Below, one piece after another: positions 9,101 to 17,172 of a stretch of DNA of 64,000 bases; the first letter of the stretch is position 1; each line of letters begins with the position of its first letter. The stretch is from Enterococcus asini ATCC 700915 (GTDB lineage: Bacteria; Bacillota; Bacilli; Lactobacillales; Enterococcaceae), in the NCBI RefSeq assembly GCF_000407365.1, contig NZ_ASVU01000001.1:1645501-1709500 (forward strand). The letters are read 5' to 3'. The position numbers were made by a program, and so were the translations under genes. The notes under the pieces were generated by a model. That model had not been told where the DNA came from. It searched no databases and worked only from the letters and a program-made list of their open reading frames with translations.

Positions 9101-10625
9101 TCCTTACGCCCGAATCAATGTGAAATTAGTCTCTTCTACCGGAGTCGGAACCATTGCTACGGGAGTCGTGAAAGCCGGGGCGGATGTGGTAGTAATCGCA
9201 GGCTACGATGGCGGAACAGGGGCTTCTCCACGAAATTCCGTGCGAGATGCAGGCCTGCCTTTAGAAATGGGCTTGGCGGAGGCCCACCAGACTTTGGCTT
9301 TGAACAACTTACGTCAGCGGGTGACCTTAGAAACCGATGGAAAATTAATGACCGGTCGCGACATTGCCATTGCGACTTTACTTGGGGCCGAAGAGTACAG
9401 CTTTGCTACCTTGGCTTTGGTGGCCATTGGCTGTGTGATGATACGAGTCTGTAGTTTGAACACGTGTCCTGTGGGCATTGCCACGCAAGATCCCAAGTTG
9501 CGCAAGTTCTTTGCCGGCAAGCCGGAATACGTGGTAAACATGATGCACTTTTTGGCAGAAGACTTGCGAGAAGTCATGGCGGAATTAGGCTTTAAGACCA
9601 TTGACGAAATGGTGGGCCATACGGAAGTCTTGAAACCTCGTTTTGTGGCGAAAGGCAAGGCCAAATCCTTGGACTTCTCAAAAATTCTCGGCACGACGAT
9701 TGGGATTGAGCGCAAGACCCAAGATCCTTTCTTAGAAAAACGCCAATGGCCGGAGTTGGATGCTTTTGCCAAAGGGGCCATTGAAGAAAAACAAGCGGTC
9801 ACGGTGACAGAAGACATTAACAACGTTCAGCGTTCGGTAGGAGCTCGCGTAGCCGGCTGGGTCGCAGAGCGCTTTGGCAATTATCGCTTGGATCAAGGCT
9901 TGTTGAACTATACCTATCGCGGGATTGCCGGGCAGAGTTTCGGTGCTTTTACCGTGCAAGGGATGCAGTTAAAACTGATTGGGGAAGCCAATGACTATGT
10001 GGGCAAAGGTTTGAGCGGGGGCCGGCTAATCATCGTGCCACCGGAAAATGCCGCGTATGATGTGGAGCACTCACCGATTGTGGGGAACGTAGCCTGCTTT
10101 GGGGCAAGTCGCGGGGAGGCTTTCTTTAGAGGTCTGGCCGGGGAGCGTTTTTGCGTCCGCAATAGTGGCGCCAAAGTCGTAGTAGAAGGCGTCGGGGACA
10201 ATGGTTGCGAGTACATGACCGGGGGCGTGGCCGTGATTCTAGGCCAAGTCGGGCGCAATTTTGGCGCCGGCATGAGTGGTGGTGTGGCTTATGTTCATGA
10301 TCCGGAGCAGACTTTTGCTACAAAATGCAATCTGGAAATGGTGGACCTCTACGCTTTTGATGAAACAGCGGGGGACGACATTCTCGAAGAACTTTTGAGC
10401 CAACACTTTGCGTTTACTGGTTCCACAAAGGCCAAAGCACTATTGGACAACTGGGAAGTGGCGCAAAAGGAATTTGTCAAAGTCTACCCTCGGGAATACC
10501 ACGCGGTCCACGACGCTATGGCAGAATACGAAAAAGCTGGATTTACCGGATTGGAACAAGTGACAAAAGCATTTGAAAAGGTCAGCGGGCAAACGGTTTT
10601 GGCCGCTGGCAAGGAGGGACGATAA
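6135..10625 (+). CDS. gltB: Glutamate synthase large subunit (GOGAT)
   Basis: 1496 residues, the normal size of bacterial ferredoxin/NADPH GOGAT alpha subunits. It transfers the amide of glutamine to 2-oxoglutarate. The glutaminase is an N-terminal-nucleophile domain: Cys21 in DACGMGF would become residue 1 after removal of a 20-residue propeptide. The FMN/synthase domain follows in the second half (GRFGVNTEYL, GAKPGEGGQLPG, GGTGASPRNS), with the 3Fe-4S ligands in CVMIRVCSLNTCPVGIATQ (C-x5-C-x4-C). The C-terminal GXGXG domain has repeated glycine patterns around GKGLSGGRLI and NFGAGMSGGVAYV. RBS GAGGTG at 6124. It overlaps no neighbour and is separated from gltD by one base, so the two are co-translated. 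Confidence 0.97.
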   Translation: MRKKLADEALLYDPAFEKDACGMGFIAQKDGKSSHLLVERALTMLARMNHRGGTGAEPDTGDGAGILMALPDTFFQEKAQEAGIELPAKGEYAVGMLFLPKEQKKKVELQKALVTDILASGFDVLWTRDVPYNFYNCGPGAQAVMPSFLQIFIEKPLDMQTGRDFEDHLFYLRRKLEKSYDANEVSLCSLSSKTIVYKGMLHAYQVAEFFPDLVDPSMATSIALTHSRFSTNTFPSWDRAQPFRFLAHNGEINTLRGAENWMHSHNIEVYNEDNSDSAKLENCLEYLYRNGRDIPHALMMLVPEAWSKETKLSAELTAFHEYNASFMTPWDGPAALCFTDGDIVGAALDRNGLRPSRYSITKDGFIIVASESGVVDLPPETVIEKGVLGPANLFLVDTRSGQIFRNAEIKDQYAKAQPYEIWLAENRLELGELTEQIPVQRHFEKAELERLWKLNGYTEEMTRTVIAPMAEKGEEPVISMGYDAPLAVLSEQPQSLFTYFKQQFAQVTNPPIDAIREEVVIGTELFLGRDGDIRKDVAENCRKLKVNSPLLSTDDFEKLLALDDGQQKTAVQSILYKRDVDNPNSLQQAMEVLCKEAEAQVDAGVSILVLTDRQRKKGDVAIPILLAVSGLYNYLVRQGKGSLVSLVVDSGEVCEVHHCALLIGYGASGIHPYLAYATLDVYGLSDKVENYRKACEKGLVKVMSRMGISTVAGYQGAQLFEALGIASQVTEQYFTGTASRIGGLNLTQIEGEYDRRYEAAYGSFAKDFLPSGGSFQYKADGEHHLYNPKTIYNFQKAVRSGDYALYRKYATEMNEEMLATPTTLRSMWEFTGGQKIPLSEVEPASSIVKRFKVGAMSYGSLSEEAHKCLAEAMNSIGAKSNSGEGGENPNRFKPTKDGRNFNSKIKQVASGRFGVNTEYLMSAEELQIKVAQGAKPGEGGQLPGNKVFPWVAEIRGSTPGVRLISPPPHHDIYSIEDLAQLIYDLKAVNPYARINVKLVSSTGVGTIATGVVKAGADVVVIAGYDGGTGASPRNSVRDAGLPLEMGLAEAHQTLALNNLRQRVTLETDGKLMTGRDIAIATLLGAEEYSFATLALVAIGCVMIRVCSLNTCPVGIATQDPKLRKFFAGKPEYVVNMMHFLAEDLREVMAELGFKTIDEMVGHTEVLKPRFVAKGKAKSLDFSKILGTTIGIERKTQDPFLEKRQWPELDAFAKGAIEEKQAVTVTEDINNVQRSVGARVAGWVAERFGNYRLDQGLLNYTYRGIAGQSFGAFTVQGMQLKLIGEANDYVGKGLSGGRLIIVPPENAAYDVEHSPIVGNVACFGASRGEAFFRGLAGERFCVRNSGAKVVVEGVGDNGCEYMTGGVAVILGQVGRNFGAGMSGGVAYVHDPEQTFATKCNLEMVDLYAFDETAGDDILEELLSQHFAFTGSTKAKALLDNWEVAQKEFVKVYPREYHAVHDAMAEYEKAGFTGLEQVTKAFEKVSGQTVLAAGKEGR

Positions 10626-10626
10626 G

Positions 10627-12066
10627 ATGGCAGATCCTTTTGGCTTTTTGAAATACCCCCGAAAAGACAATCCGTATCGGGAAGTGACCGAGCGCATTAG
10701 TGACTGGCGGGAATTGCAAGTACCCCTGGCAGAAGACGAGCGTCGGGAGCAAGCGGCGCGCTGTATGAACTGTGGGATTCCTTTTTGTCACTCCGGGAGT
10801 TTTTATGGGGAACAGCGGGCGGTCTCCGGCTGTCCCAATGACAACTTAATCCCGGAATGGAACGACTTAATCTATCAAGGCCAAGACAAAGCGGCCTTTG
10901 AGCGTTTAGCCAAAACCAATCCTTTACCGGAAATGACTGGCCGGGTCTGTCCTGCTCCTTGTGAGAAAGGCTGTACCGAGTCCCTAAACGGTGACGGGGT
11001 GGCGATCCATGACAATGAGCGCTACATCATCGACAAAGCCTTTGAAGAAGGTTGGGTCAAAGAAGAAGGTCAGCCGGGGGAATCCACCGGCTTTAAAGTC
11101 GCCATCGTGGGTTCTGGTCCCGCGGGTTTGTCGGCGGCTTGGCGCTTAAATCAATTGGGCCATCAAGTGACGGTCTATGAACGCAGCGATCGTTTCGGCG
11201 GCCTTTTAATGTACGGGATTCCCAATATGAAACTGGATAAAGGCATTGTAGAGCGCCGGATTCAGTTGATGAAAGAGCTGGGAATTAGTTTTGTGGCCAA
11301 TACCGAAATCGGCGTGGATATTGAAGCAGCGGAATTATGCCAAGCCTATGATCGGGTAATCTTAGCTACCGGAGCTAGTGTGCCCCGGGACTTGCCCGTT
11401 CCAGGGCGGCAATTACAAGGAATTCGCTTTGCGGTGGACTATCTGACGGAAGTGACCAAAGACGTCTTGAAGCACGGAAAAGATGCCACGTCTCAGAAAC
11501 TTGCCGGAAAAAATGTGATTGTGATCGGTGGCGGCGATACGGGAAATGACTGCGTGGGGGCGGCCATTCGCCAAGGAGCGAAAAGTGTCCGTCAGCTTGA
11601 AATCACGCCGGCTCTACCGAATCAGCGCCAAAGTAGTAATCCTTGGCCGGAATATCCCTTTGTGAACAAACTAGGCTATGGGCAAGAAGAAGCGCAAGCG
11701 GTCTTCGGGGAGCCGATTTCTTTGTACAGCCGTAGCACCACTGGCTTTATCGGTGCCGAACGGGGGCAAGTTATCGGTGTGGAAACCGTTGAAGTCGACA
11801 ATCATTTCCAACCCATTCCGGGAACGGAAGCAGTCTTCAAAGCCGATGTCATACTCTTAGCTATGGGCTTTACTGGAGCGGAACAAGCCTTGTTTGAAGC
11901 TTTCAATGTGAAGGAAATCTTGACCGATTACACCACAAACAACGAACGGGTCTTGGTAGCCGGGGATGCCAAACGAGGGCCGAGCCTCGTAATCTGGGGC
12001 ATTCGCGAAGGCCGTAAAGCCGCGGAAAAAGTCGACGCTTCACTGCGGTCGTTGATTTATCAGTAA
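10627..12066 (+). CDS. gltD: Glutamate synthase small subunit (NADPH, FAD, Fe-S)
   Basis: 479 residues. It takes electrons from NADPH and passes them through FAD and Fe-S clusters to GltB. The N-terminal Fe-S region shows CMNCGIPFCHSG, then SGCPNDN and GRVCPAPCEKGC. The FAD-binding fold is VAIVGSGPAGLSAAW (about residue 155) and the NADPH fold is NVIVIGGGDTGNDC (about 300); the closing GDAKRGPSLVIWGIREG block is typical. The ATG at 10627 follows AAGGAGGG located in the last codons of gltB; gltB stop and this start are one base apart. A longer frame starting at 10573 is inside gltB and rejected. Ends at a hairpin shared with zwf. Confidence 0.97.
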   Translation: MADPFGFLKYPRKDNPYREVTERISDWRELQVPLAEDERREQAARCMNCGIPFCHSGSFYGEQRAVSGCPNDNLIPEWNDLIYQGQDKAAFERLAKTNPLPEMTGRVCPAPCEKGCTESLNGDGVAIHDNERYIIDKAFEEGWVKEEGQPGESTGFKVAIVGSGPAGLSAAWRLNQLGHQVTVYERSDRFGGLLMYGIPNMKLDKGIVERRIQLMKELGISFVANTEIGVDIEAAELCQAYDRVILATGASVPRDLPVPGRQLQGIRFAVDYLTEVTKDVLKHGKDATSQKLAGKNVIVIGGGDTGNDCVGAAIRQGAKSVRQLEITPALPNQRQSSNPWPEYPFVNKLGYGQEEAQAVFGEPISLYSRSTTGFIGAERGQVIGVETVEVDNHFQPIPGTEAVFKADVILLAMGFTGAEQALFEAFNVKEILTDYTTNNERVLVAGDAKRGPSLVIWGIREGRKAAEKVDASLRSLIYQ

Positions 12067-12082
12067 GAATTTGTGCAAACTA

Positions 12083-12127
12083 AAAAGCGGGGAACCTACT
12101 GAATCTCAGTGGTTCCCTCGCTTTTTT
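12083..12127. terminator. Bidirectional terminator between gltD and zwf
   Basis: AGCGGGGAACC and GGTTCCCTCGCT form the stem, flanked by A-run on one side and T-run on the other, so it can stop both convergent transcripts. Confidence 0.88.
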
Positions 12128-12131
12128 ATTT

Positions 12132-13649
12132 TTACAACAATCCTCGATTGCGATACCATTCTTCCGGTTCCCAAATCCAGTTAAAGCCATCTTTTTCCAC
12201 TAATTCAAAAGCGGCTTTAGGACCCATGGTACCGGCTGGGTAATTTGGAAAGTCTGGCGTTTCATCATCCCAAGTGTGGCGAATAGCGTCCACAATGCGC
12301 CATGATTGGGCGACTTCATCCCAGTGGGTGAAGTTGGTGGAGTCGCCGTTTAAGACATCTAAAATCAGCCGTTCGTAAGCTTCCGGGCTATTTTCTACGG
12401 TTTCGGCACTGTGACGGTAGTCCAGTTTCACCGGTGTGGTCTTAAAGTCTGCGCCGATTTCCTTGCCATTTAAGGTCAAGCTGAAACCTTCTGTGGGTTG
12501 GATGTAAATCGTCAAGACGTTTTCTGGTAATTCCCGTTCTGGGCAATCTTTATGCACATCGGTTTTAAAGAGGTTAATCGGCACTTGTTTAAAGACGATG
12601 TTGATTCGAGTGCCTTTTTCTGTCAGACGTTTACCAGTACGGATGTAAATTGGGACTCCGGACCAGCGGAAATTGTCCACGGTAAAGCGGCCGGCTACGA
12701 AGGTTTCTGTGGTGGAGTCAGGAGCCACATTGGCTTCTTCTCGATACCCAACATAGTCGCTGCCGTTAATGCGCCCTGGGGCGTATTGCCCTCGGACGAA
12801 ATAGCGATTGACTTCTTCTGGAGTGTAAATCCGCACGGCGTTTAAAGCTTTGATTTTTTCCGTCCGAATCTCTTCGTCGCAAAAGGCTGCCGGTGGTTCC
12901 ATTAACAACAAGGAAAGAATTTGCAAGATATGGTTTTGTACCATGTCTTTTAAGGCGCCACTCTTGTCGTAGTAGCCACCGCGATCTTCCACGCCGAGGC
13001 TTTCCGCTAAGTTGATCTGCACATTGGCGATGTAGCGGTTGTTCCACAAGGATTCAAAGAGGTTGTTCCCAAAGCGAATGGCGGAAATGTTTTGAATCAT
13101 TTCTTTCCCGAGATAATGATCGATGCGGTAAATCTCGGACTCGTCAAAGGTTGCAGTAATCGCTTGATTCAAGGTGGTAGCACTGGCTAAATCTGAGCCA
13201 AATGGTTTTTCGATTACCACCCGGTGGAAGCCTTTGGTATCAGTCATCCCTTGGGCTTTTAGCTCTTTTACGATGACCCCAAAAAAGCTCGGAGACATGG
13301 CTAAGTAGAAGAGGCGATTGCCTGCTAAGTCGTATTTTGCATCTAAGGTATCGCTGAGTTTTTTCAGCGTGATGTAATGCTCAGGATCTTGTACATCATG
13401 GGACTGGTAGTAGAAGTGACTAGCAAAGCTTTGCGCTTCTGCACTAGTCGGGTCTAAATCACTAATGGATTTTTGGACAACGGCGCGGAAATGCTCATCG
13501 CTCCATTCTCTTCTAGCGGTGCCGATGATGGCGAAGTTATTTTGCAAAGAGCCCTTGCGAAAGAGCCGGAAGAGGGAAGGGTAGAGTTTGCGGTAAGCCA
13601 AATCCCCCGTGGCGCCAAAAATGGTCAGTAAAACTTTCTTTTCAGTCAT
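12132..13649 (-). CDS. zwf: Glucose-6-phosphate 1-dehydrogenase
   Basis: 505 residues. First step of the oxidative pentose phosphate pathway, producing NADPH. The NADP-binding motif is GATGDLAYRKLYPSL near the N-terminus and the substrate motif is RIDHYLGKE (about residue 180), including the catalytic histidine region. Start: AAGGAG (plus-strand CTCCTT at 13662-13667) is 12 bases from ATG at 13649 but only 3 from TTG at 13658; ATG giving MTEKKVLLTIFGATGD is preferred. The ribosome site overlaps the end of the upstream regulator gene, separated by 17 bases, so both are probably one transcript. NADPH produced here could feed GltD next door. Confidence 0.96.
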   Translation of the reverse strand: MTEKKVLLTIFGATGDLAYRKLYPSLFRLFRKGSLQNNFAIIGTARREWSDEHFRAVVQKSISDLDPTSAEAQSFASHFYYQSHDVQDPEHYITLKKLSDTLDAKYDLAGNRLFYLAMSPSFFGVIVKELKAQGMTDTKGFHRVVIEKPFGSDLASATTLNQAITATFDESEIYRIDHYLGKEMIQNISAIRFGNNLFESLWNNRYIANVQINLAESLGVEDRGGYYDKSGALKDMVQNHILQILSLLLMEPPAAFCDEEIRTEKIKALNAVRIYTPEEVNRYFVRGQYAPGRINGSDYVGYREEANVAPDSTTETFVAGRFTVDNFRWSGVPIYIRTGKRLTEKGTRINIVFKQVPINLFKTDVHKDCPERELPENVLTIYIQPTEGFSLTLNGKEIGADFKTTPVKLDYRHSAETVENSPEAYERLILDVLNGDSTNFTHWDEVAQSWRIVDAIRHTWDDETPDFPNYPAGTMGPKAAFELVEKDGFNWIWEPEEWYRNRGLL

Positions 13650-13666
13650 GGAATCCAACAGCTCCT

Positions 13667-14314
13667 TTATATTTGATCCACAAAGATGGTCATGGCCGCC
13701 TTATGGCTAACCGAACAACTTTGTGTTTCATTTTCAATCGTAATTGGACCTTCGTATGCGGCACAATCTGTAATGGTGTAACAATCGCCAATGCCGATAC
13801 CTAAAGAAACTAGGTAATCCAACAATTCTTTTTCATCCAAGACCCGGGCGATGCGAATCCGATCCCCTACTTGGTAATCGGCTAAGGTCATGCGTTTGAC
13901 TTCTTGGACTTTTTCTTTTGCCCCTGGAATGACGCCACCGTGTGGGCATTGTTTAGGATCCCCTAAGTAGTCCGCTAGATTTTGGGCGAGTTTTTCTGAG
14001 GTCACGTGTTCTAAGACCTCGGCATCGTCGTGAACCTCATTCCAAGAGTAATTCAAGTGTTCCACTAGAAAGACTTCCCAAAGTCGGTGTTTGCGCAAGA
14101 GATTGCTGGCGGAGACGAGACCTGCTTCGGTCAGCTGTACTCCTTGATAGGCGGTGTGGGCGACTAGGCCTTCTTTGACTAGCTTGGTCAACATTTCGCT
14201 AACCGAAGCGGCGGATACAGATAGGCCGGCTACGATTTGTTTGTTGTTGATTTTTTGCTGGTCTCCCCCTAATTCTAGAATCAGTTTCAAATAATCTTCT
14301 CGATTGGGTGTCAC
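13667..14314 (-). CDS. efaR: DtxR-family metal-dependent repressor (EfaR/MntR type)
   Basis: 215 residues. An N-terminal winged helix (TPNREDYLKLILELGG, then IVAGLSVSAASVSEMLTKL) is followed by a metal-binding dimer domain (HRLWEVFLVEHLNYSWNEVHDDAEVLEHV, PHGGVIPG) and a C-terminal SH3-like FeoA domain (about 140-215). Proteins of this type sense Mn2+ or Fe2+ and repress metal uptake. I use GTG at 14314 because it gives the family start MTPNREDY and lies well placed after AAAGGAATGAGG; ATG at 14323 would touch the ribosome site. In E. faecalis, from memory, the gene beside zwf is EfaR; that link is the basis for the symbol. Confidence 0.88.
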   Translation of the reverse strand: MTPNREDYLKLILELGGDQQKINNKQIVAGLSVSAASVSEMLTKLVKEGLVAHTAYQGVQLTEAGLVSASNLLRKHRLWEVFLVEHLNYSWNEVHDDAEVLEHVTSEKLAQNLADYLGDPKQCPHGGVIPGAKEKVQEVKRMTLADYQVGDRIRIARVLDEKELLDYLVSLGIGIGDCYTITDCAAYEGPITIENETQSCSVSHKAAMTIFVDQI

Positions 14315-14464
14315 AGACCTCATTCCTTTCCAATGAGACTAACGAGAGAAAGCTGGAAAAACCTCGCTAAAAGCTCGCAGTCGACACTGTCAATTCTACC
14401 AAAAAAAACAGACGGTGGCTAATTATCCTGACCGTACTTACTGAGTTTAGGCAATAAACGTAGG

Positions 14465-14500
14465 AAACGAGCCTTCCCTAAAGGAAAGACTCGTTTTTTC
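14465..14500. terminator. Hairpin terminator after the M29 aminopeptidase
   Basis: AAACGAG...CTCGTTT closes a stem with an inner CTTCC/GGAAAG. The T-run is strong on the plus strand (TTTTTT) but weak on the minus strand, although the two flanking genes are both on the minus strand. It may still stop the aminopeptidase transcript. Confidence 0.55.
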
Positions 14501-14519
14501 GTGCGCCCATTCAATTAGC

Positions 14520-15755
14520 TTAGGCCCAGTCGCCATTGCGGAAGACTGGAATCACGGTGCCGTCTGCTTTGATGCCGTCGATATCCATCTGATCAGACCC
14601 TACCATGAAGTCCACGTGGGTATGGCTACGATTTAGCCCGGCCGCATCCAGTTCTTCTTCACTCATTTCCGTACCACCTTGTAAATTAAAGGCATAGGCG
14701 GAACCAAAAGCCAAGTGGTTAGAGGCATTTTCGTCAAATAATGTATTGAAGAAAATAATGCCGGATTGAGAAATTGGAGAAGGATCAGGGACTAAAGCGA
14801 CTTCCCCTAAGTGTTTGGCGCCTTCGTCTGTGTCCAGCAATTTCGCCAAGACTTCTTCCCCTTGTTCGGCTGAGAAGTCGACTACTTTCCCATCTTTAAA
14901 AGTAAACTTCATTCCGGAGATGATATTGCCGGCGTAGCTCAGTGGTTTGGTGCTGGAGATAACTCCGTCCACCCGCCGACTGTCAGGAGCGGTGAAGACT
15001 TCTTCTGTAGGCATATTGGCCATGAATTTTTCGCCCCGGCTGTTGAAGCTACCGGCGCCTTCCCACAGGTGGTTTTCCGGCAAGCCGATTACGATGTCGG
15101 TGCCTGGAGCGGTGTAGTGCAAGCTGACGAATTGTTCTTTGTTCAATTCCGCGGCTTTTTCCGCTAATTTTGCATCATGGGCTTTCCATGCGGCTACCGG
15201 ATCATCACTATAAATCCGCGTAGTCTTGAAGATCTCGTCCCAGAGTTTTTCTTGTGCGGCAGCTGGCTCTAAGTCAGGGAAGACTTTTTGGGCCCATTCT
15301 TGGCCGGCTGCGGCTACCACGGTCCAGCTGATTTTGTTTGCTTGGGTTGCTTTGCGAATATTGGCTAAGGCTTTACCAGAAGCTTGTTGGTAGCTCGCCA
15401 CTCGATCGGCATCGGTGCCGGCTAAGGCGTCTGGGCTAGAAGAAACCACGCTAATGCGGCTGGCTCCTTTGGCTAACCAATCATCCCCGCGGTCCACAAT
15501 GTATTGAGGTAGCTCAGTCAGGCGGTCTTCTGCAGCATATAAGAAGAAGTCCTTGTTAATCGCATCATCGGTCCATTGTAAGATGACCTCTGCGGCGCCG
15601 AGTTCGTAAGCTTTTTTGGTGATCAAGCGTGCCAATGGTGCTTGGTCTACAGCGATGGATAACACCACGGTGTGGCTTTTTTCCACATTTACGCCGACTT
15701 CAACAATCAATTGGGCGTATTTTTCTAGGTTTTGCTCAAAGCGGTTGTCTGACAT
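14520..15755 (-). CDS. M29 family aminopeptidase (AmpS/PepS)
   Basis: 411 residues, matching the M29 thermophilic-aminopeptidase family, dinuclear metalloenzymes that remove N-terminal residues from peptides in the cytosol. Visible family blocks are GTDIVIGLPENHLWEGAGSF, FMANMPTEEVFTAPD, and the C-terminal LNRSHTHVDFMVGSDQMDIDG with metal-binding His and Asp. ATG at 15755 (MSDNRFEQNLEKYAQ) is chosen because GGAGGG lies 6 bases before it; the longer reading frame upstream is AT-rich and unlike the family. Transcribed away from the TetR gene at 16002. Confidence 0.92.
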   Translation of the reverse strand: MSDNRFEQNLEKYAQLIVEVGVNVEKSHTVVLSIAVDQAPLARLITKKAYELGAAEVILQWTDDAINKDFFLYAAEDRLTELPQYIVDRGDDWLAKGASRISVVSSSPDALAGTDADRVASYQQASGKALANIRKATQANKISWTVVAAAGQEWAQKVFPDLEPAAAQEKLWDEIFKTTRIYSDDPVAAWKAHDAKLAEKAAELNKEQFVSLHYTAPGTDIVIGLPENHLWEGAGSFNSRGEKFMANMPTEEVFTAPDSRRVDGVISSTKPLSYAGNIISGMKFTFKDGKVVDFSAEQGEEVLAKLLDTDEGAKHLGEVALVPDPSPISQSGIIFFNTLFDENASNHLAFGSAYAFNLQGGTEMSEEELDAAGLNRSHTHVDFMVGSDQMDIDGIKADGTVIPVFRNGDWA

Positions 15756-15792
15756 GAAATCCCTCCAAAGAATCATTATTATAAACACAATT

Positions 15793-15821
15793 ATGATAAC
15801 ATCCTCACTGGCTAGAAACAA
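15793..15821 (-). promoter_or_regulatory. Possible promoter of the M29 aminopeptidase
   Basis: On the minus strand, TTGTTT (15816-15821), 17-base spacer, TATCAT (15793-15798). Only moderate consensus. Confidence 0.35.
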
Positions 15822-15909
15822 CTGGCAGGCTCCACAAAGTCATTTTGTCAAAAAAAGGCTTTCTAAAAGACAAGATAACACCATCCAGGGAAATTAAATG
15901 ACGAAAATC

Positions 15910-15949
15910 TCAAACTGTTTTTGAGTTTGAAAAAAAAACATGGTACAAT
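15910..15949 (+). promoter_or_regulatory. Promoter and candidate operator of the TetR gene
   Basis: TTGAGT (15921-15926), 17 bases, TACAAT (15944-15949). The inverted repeat TCAAACT...AGTTTGA (15910-15916 and 15924-15930, 7-base spacer) covers the -35 box and is a plausible self-operator. Confidence 0.55.
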
Positions 15950-16001
15950 ATTTATAGCAAAGAAGTGCGACAGAAGTACATAAACGATAGGGAGAACGAT
16001 T

Positions 16002-16571
16002 ATGGCAAGAAAGAAGACAATAACAAGGGATCAAATTTTAGACGCAGCGTATACCGTTGTTTCTACAGAAGGCTTTTCTCGTTTTACTGCTCGGAATATT
16101 GCGGCGAAGATGAACTGCTCCACGCAACCGATTTATTTAGAATTCCAGAACATGGAAGACTTAAAGATGGCTTTGATTAAAAAAGTTTACGAACACTTGG
16201 CAAATGATATTTTCCCTGTGGTGCACACTGGGAACAAAGTCAATGATTTGGTGTTAAATTACGTAGGCTTTGCGACGAAAGAACGGCGCTTGTACCGGGC
16301 GATGTACTTGGAAGAGTACGGTGGCGGCCAAGAGATGCAAGAGTTTTCTTCAAACTACTACAAATCATTGGTTCAAGCAGAACCGCGCTTTAAAGATTTG
16401 TCAGAAGAACAGATCAATTCCTTGCACATGGGGACTTGGATCGTGGCAACGGGGATTGCGACGTTGATGTCTTCTGGGATCATTCAACCGACAGAAGAGC
16501 AGATTGTCCGTTTGGTAGATGAAACCATGGACAGTATTTTAGCCCGTAAAGAACCAATTCAACTTTCTTAA
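16002..16571 (+). CDS. TetR/AcrR family transcriptional regulator
   Basis: 189 residues. The N-terminal helix-turn-helix is clear: TRDQILDAAYTVVSTEGFSRFTARNIAAKMNCSTQPIYLEFQ across residues 8-50, the usual TetR pattern. The C-terminal ligand domain (about 60-189) has no recognisable specific signature. ATG at 16002 follows AGGGAGAACGATT. It is divergent from the M29 aminopeptidase and is followed by a YbjQ gene after 180 bases. Its targets are unknown; its own promoter holds an inverted repeat that it may bind. Confidence 0.88.
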   Translation: MARKKTITRDQILDAAYTVVSTEGFSRFTARNIAAKMNCSTQPIYLEFQNMEDLKMALIKKVYEHLANDIFPVVHTGNKVNDLVLNYVGFATKERRLYRAMYLEEYGGGQEMQEFSSNYYKSLVQAEPRFKDLSEEQINSLHMGTWIVATGIATLMSSGIIQPTEEQIVRLVDETMDSILARKEPIQLS

Positions 16572-16624
16572 CCGGCATTTGTGGCCTGTGACAGAAGTCA
16601 AAACAAGCTGATTTTTCCAAATGA

Positions 16625-16668
16625 GCCATTCTGCTTTTCACGACTGGTGAAAAGGCGGACTCAATGGC
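16625..16668 (+). other. Imperfect stem-loop after the TetR gene
   Basis: GCCATT...CTTTTCAC-GACTG-GTGAAAAG...AATGGC. It is followed by GTTTGTTT, not a pure T-run, so it is at best a weak terminator. Confidence 0.4.
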
Positions 16669-16752
16669 GTTTGTTTGGCGGGTTCATTTGTTTTTAAGAC
16701 TTTTGGTACAGGCTTTTTTTCACACTTTTTCAACAAAAAAGGAGGAGTTTTC

Positions 16753-17073
16753 ATGATTGTTACGACAACGAACGGCGTACAAGGCAAACAAGTAGAAAGC
16801 TATCAAGGAATTGTTTTTGGGGAAGTCATCACCGGAATTAACGTGTTAAAAGACCTGGGTGCGGGGATGCGCAATTTCTTTGGGGGACGTTCGAAATCCT
16901 ATGAAGAAGAGTTGACCCTAGCCCGAGAAGAAGCCATTGAAGAGATGAAACAACGGGCCCAAGAATTAGGGGCGGATGCGATTATCGGCATGAAGATGGA
17001 CTACGAAGTTTTGGGTTCAGATAATGGCATGTTAATGGTGACTTGCTCCGGTACAGCGGTGACCTTTTTGTAA
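16753..17073 (+). CDS. YbjQ family (UPF0145) protein
   Basis: 106 residues. Matches the YbjQ/UPF0145 family, annotated as putative heavy-metal-binding domain proteins that form pentamers; the true role is not established. Visible features are the block [21 protein letters not shown], a helical middle ([21 protein letters not shown]) and the typical [15 protein letters not shown] then [11 protein letters not shown] end. ATG at 16753 follows AAAGGAGGAG at 16739; the open frame upstream starting at 16675 has no ribosome site. It stands alone between a TetR gene and map. Confidence 0.88.
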   Translation: MIVTTTNGVQGKQVESYQGIVFGEVITGINVLKDLGAGMRNFFGGRSKSYEEELTLAREEAIEEMKQRAQELGADAIIGMKMDYEVLGSDNGMLMVTCSGTAVTFL

Positions 17074-17108
17074 AAACACCTCATTTCTTAAACTTCAAGC
17101 AAGGGAGA

Positions 17109-17138
17109 TTGGCGTAAATTCCTTGCCTATGATAGAAT
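17109..17138 (+). promoter_or_regulatory. Predicted promoter of map
   Basis: TTGGCG (17109-17114), 18 bases, TAGAAT (17133-17138), 34 bases before the map start. Confidence 0.5.
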
Positions 17139-17172
17139 AAGAACGATTTTATAAGAGGAGAATGAGGTAAAT

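Noticed and set aside
14441-14519. EfaR/MntR-type operator in front of its own gene
   Set aside because: Only a single half-site-like TTAGG near 14446 was seen; no palindrome of the known type.
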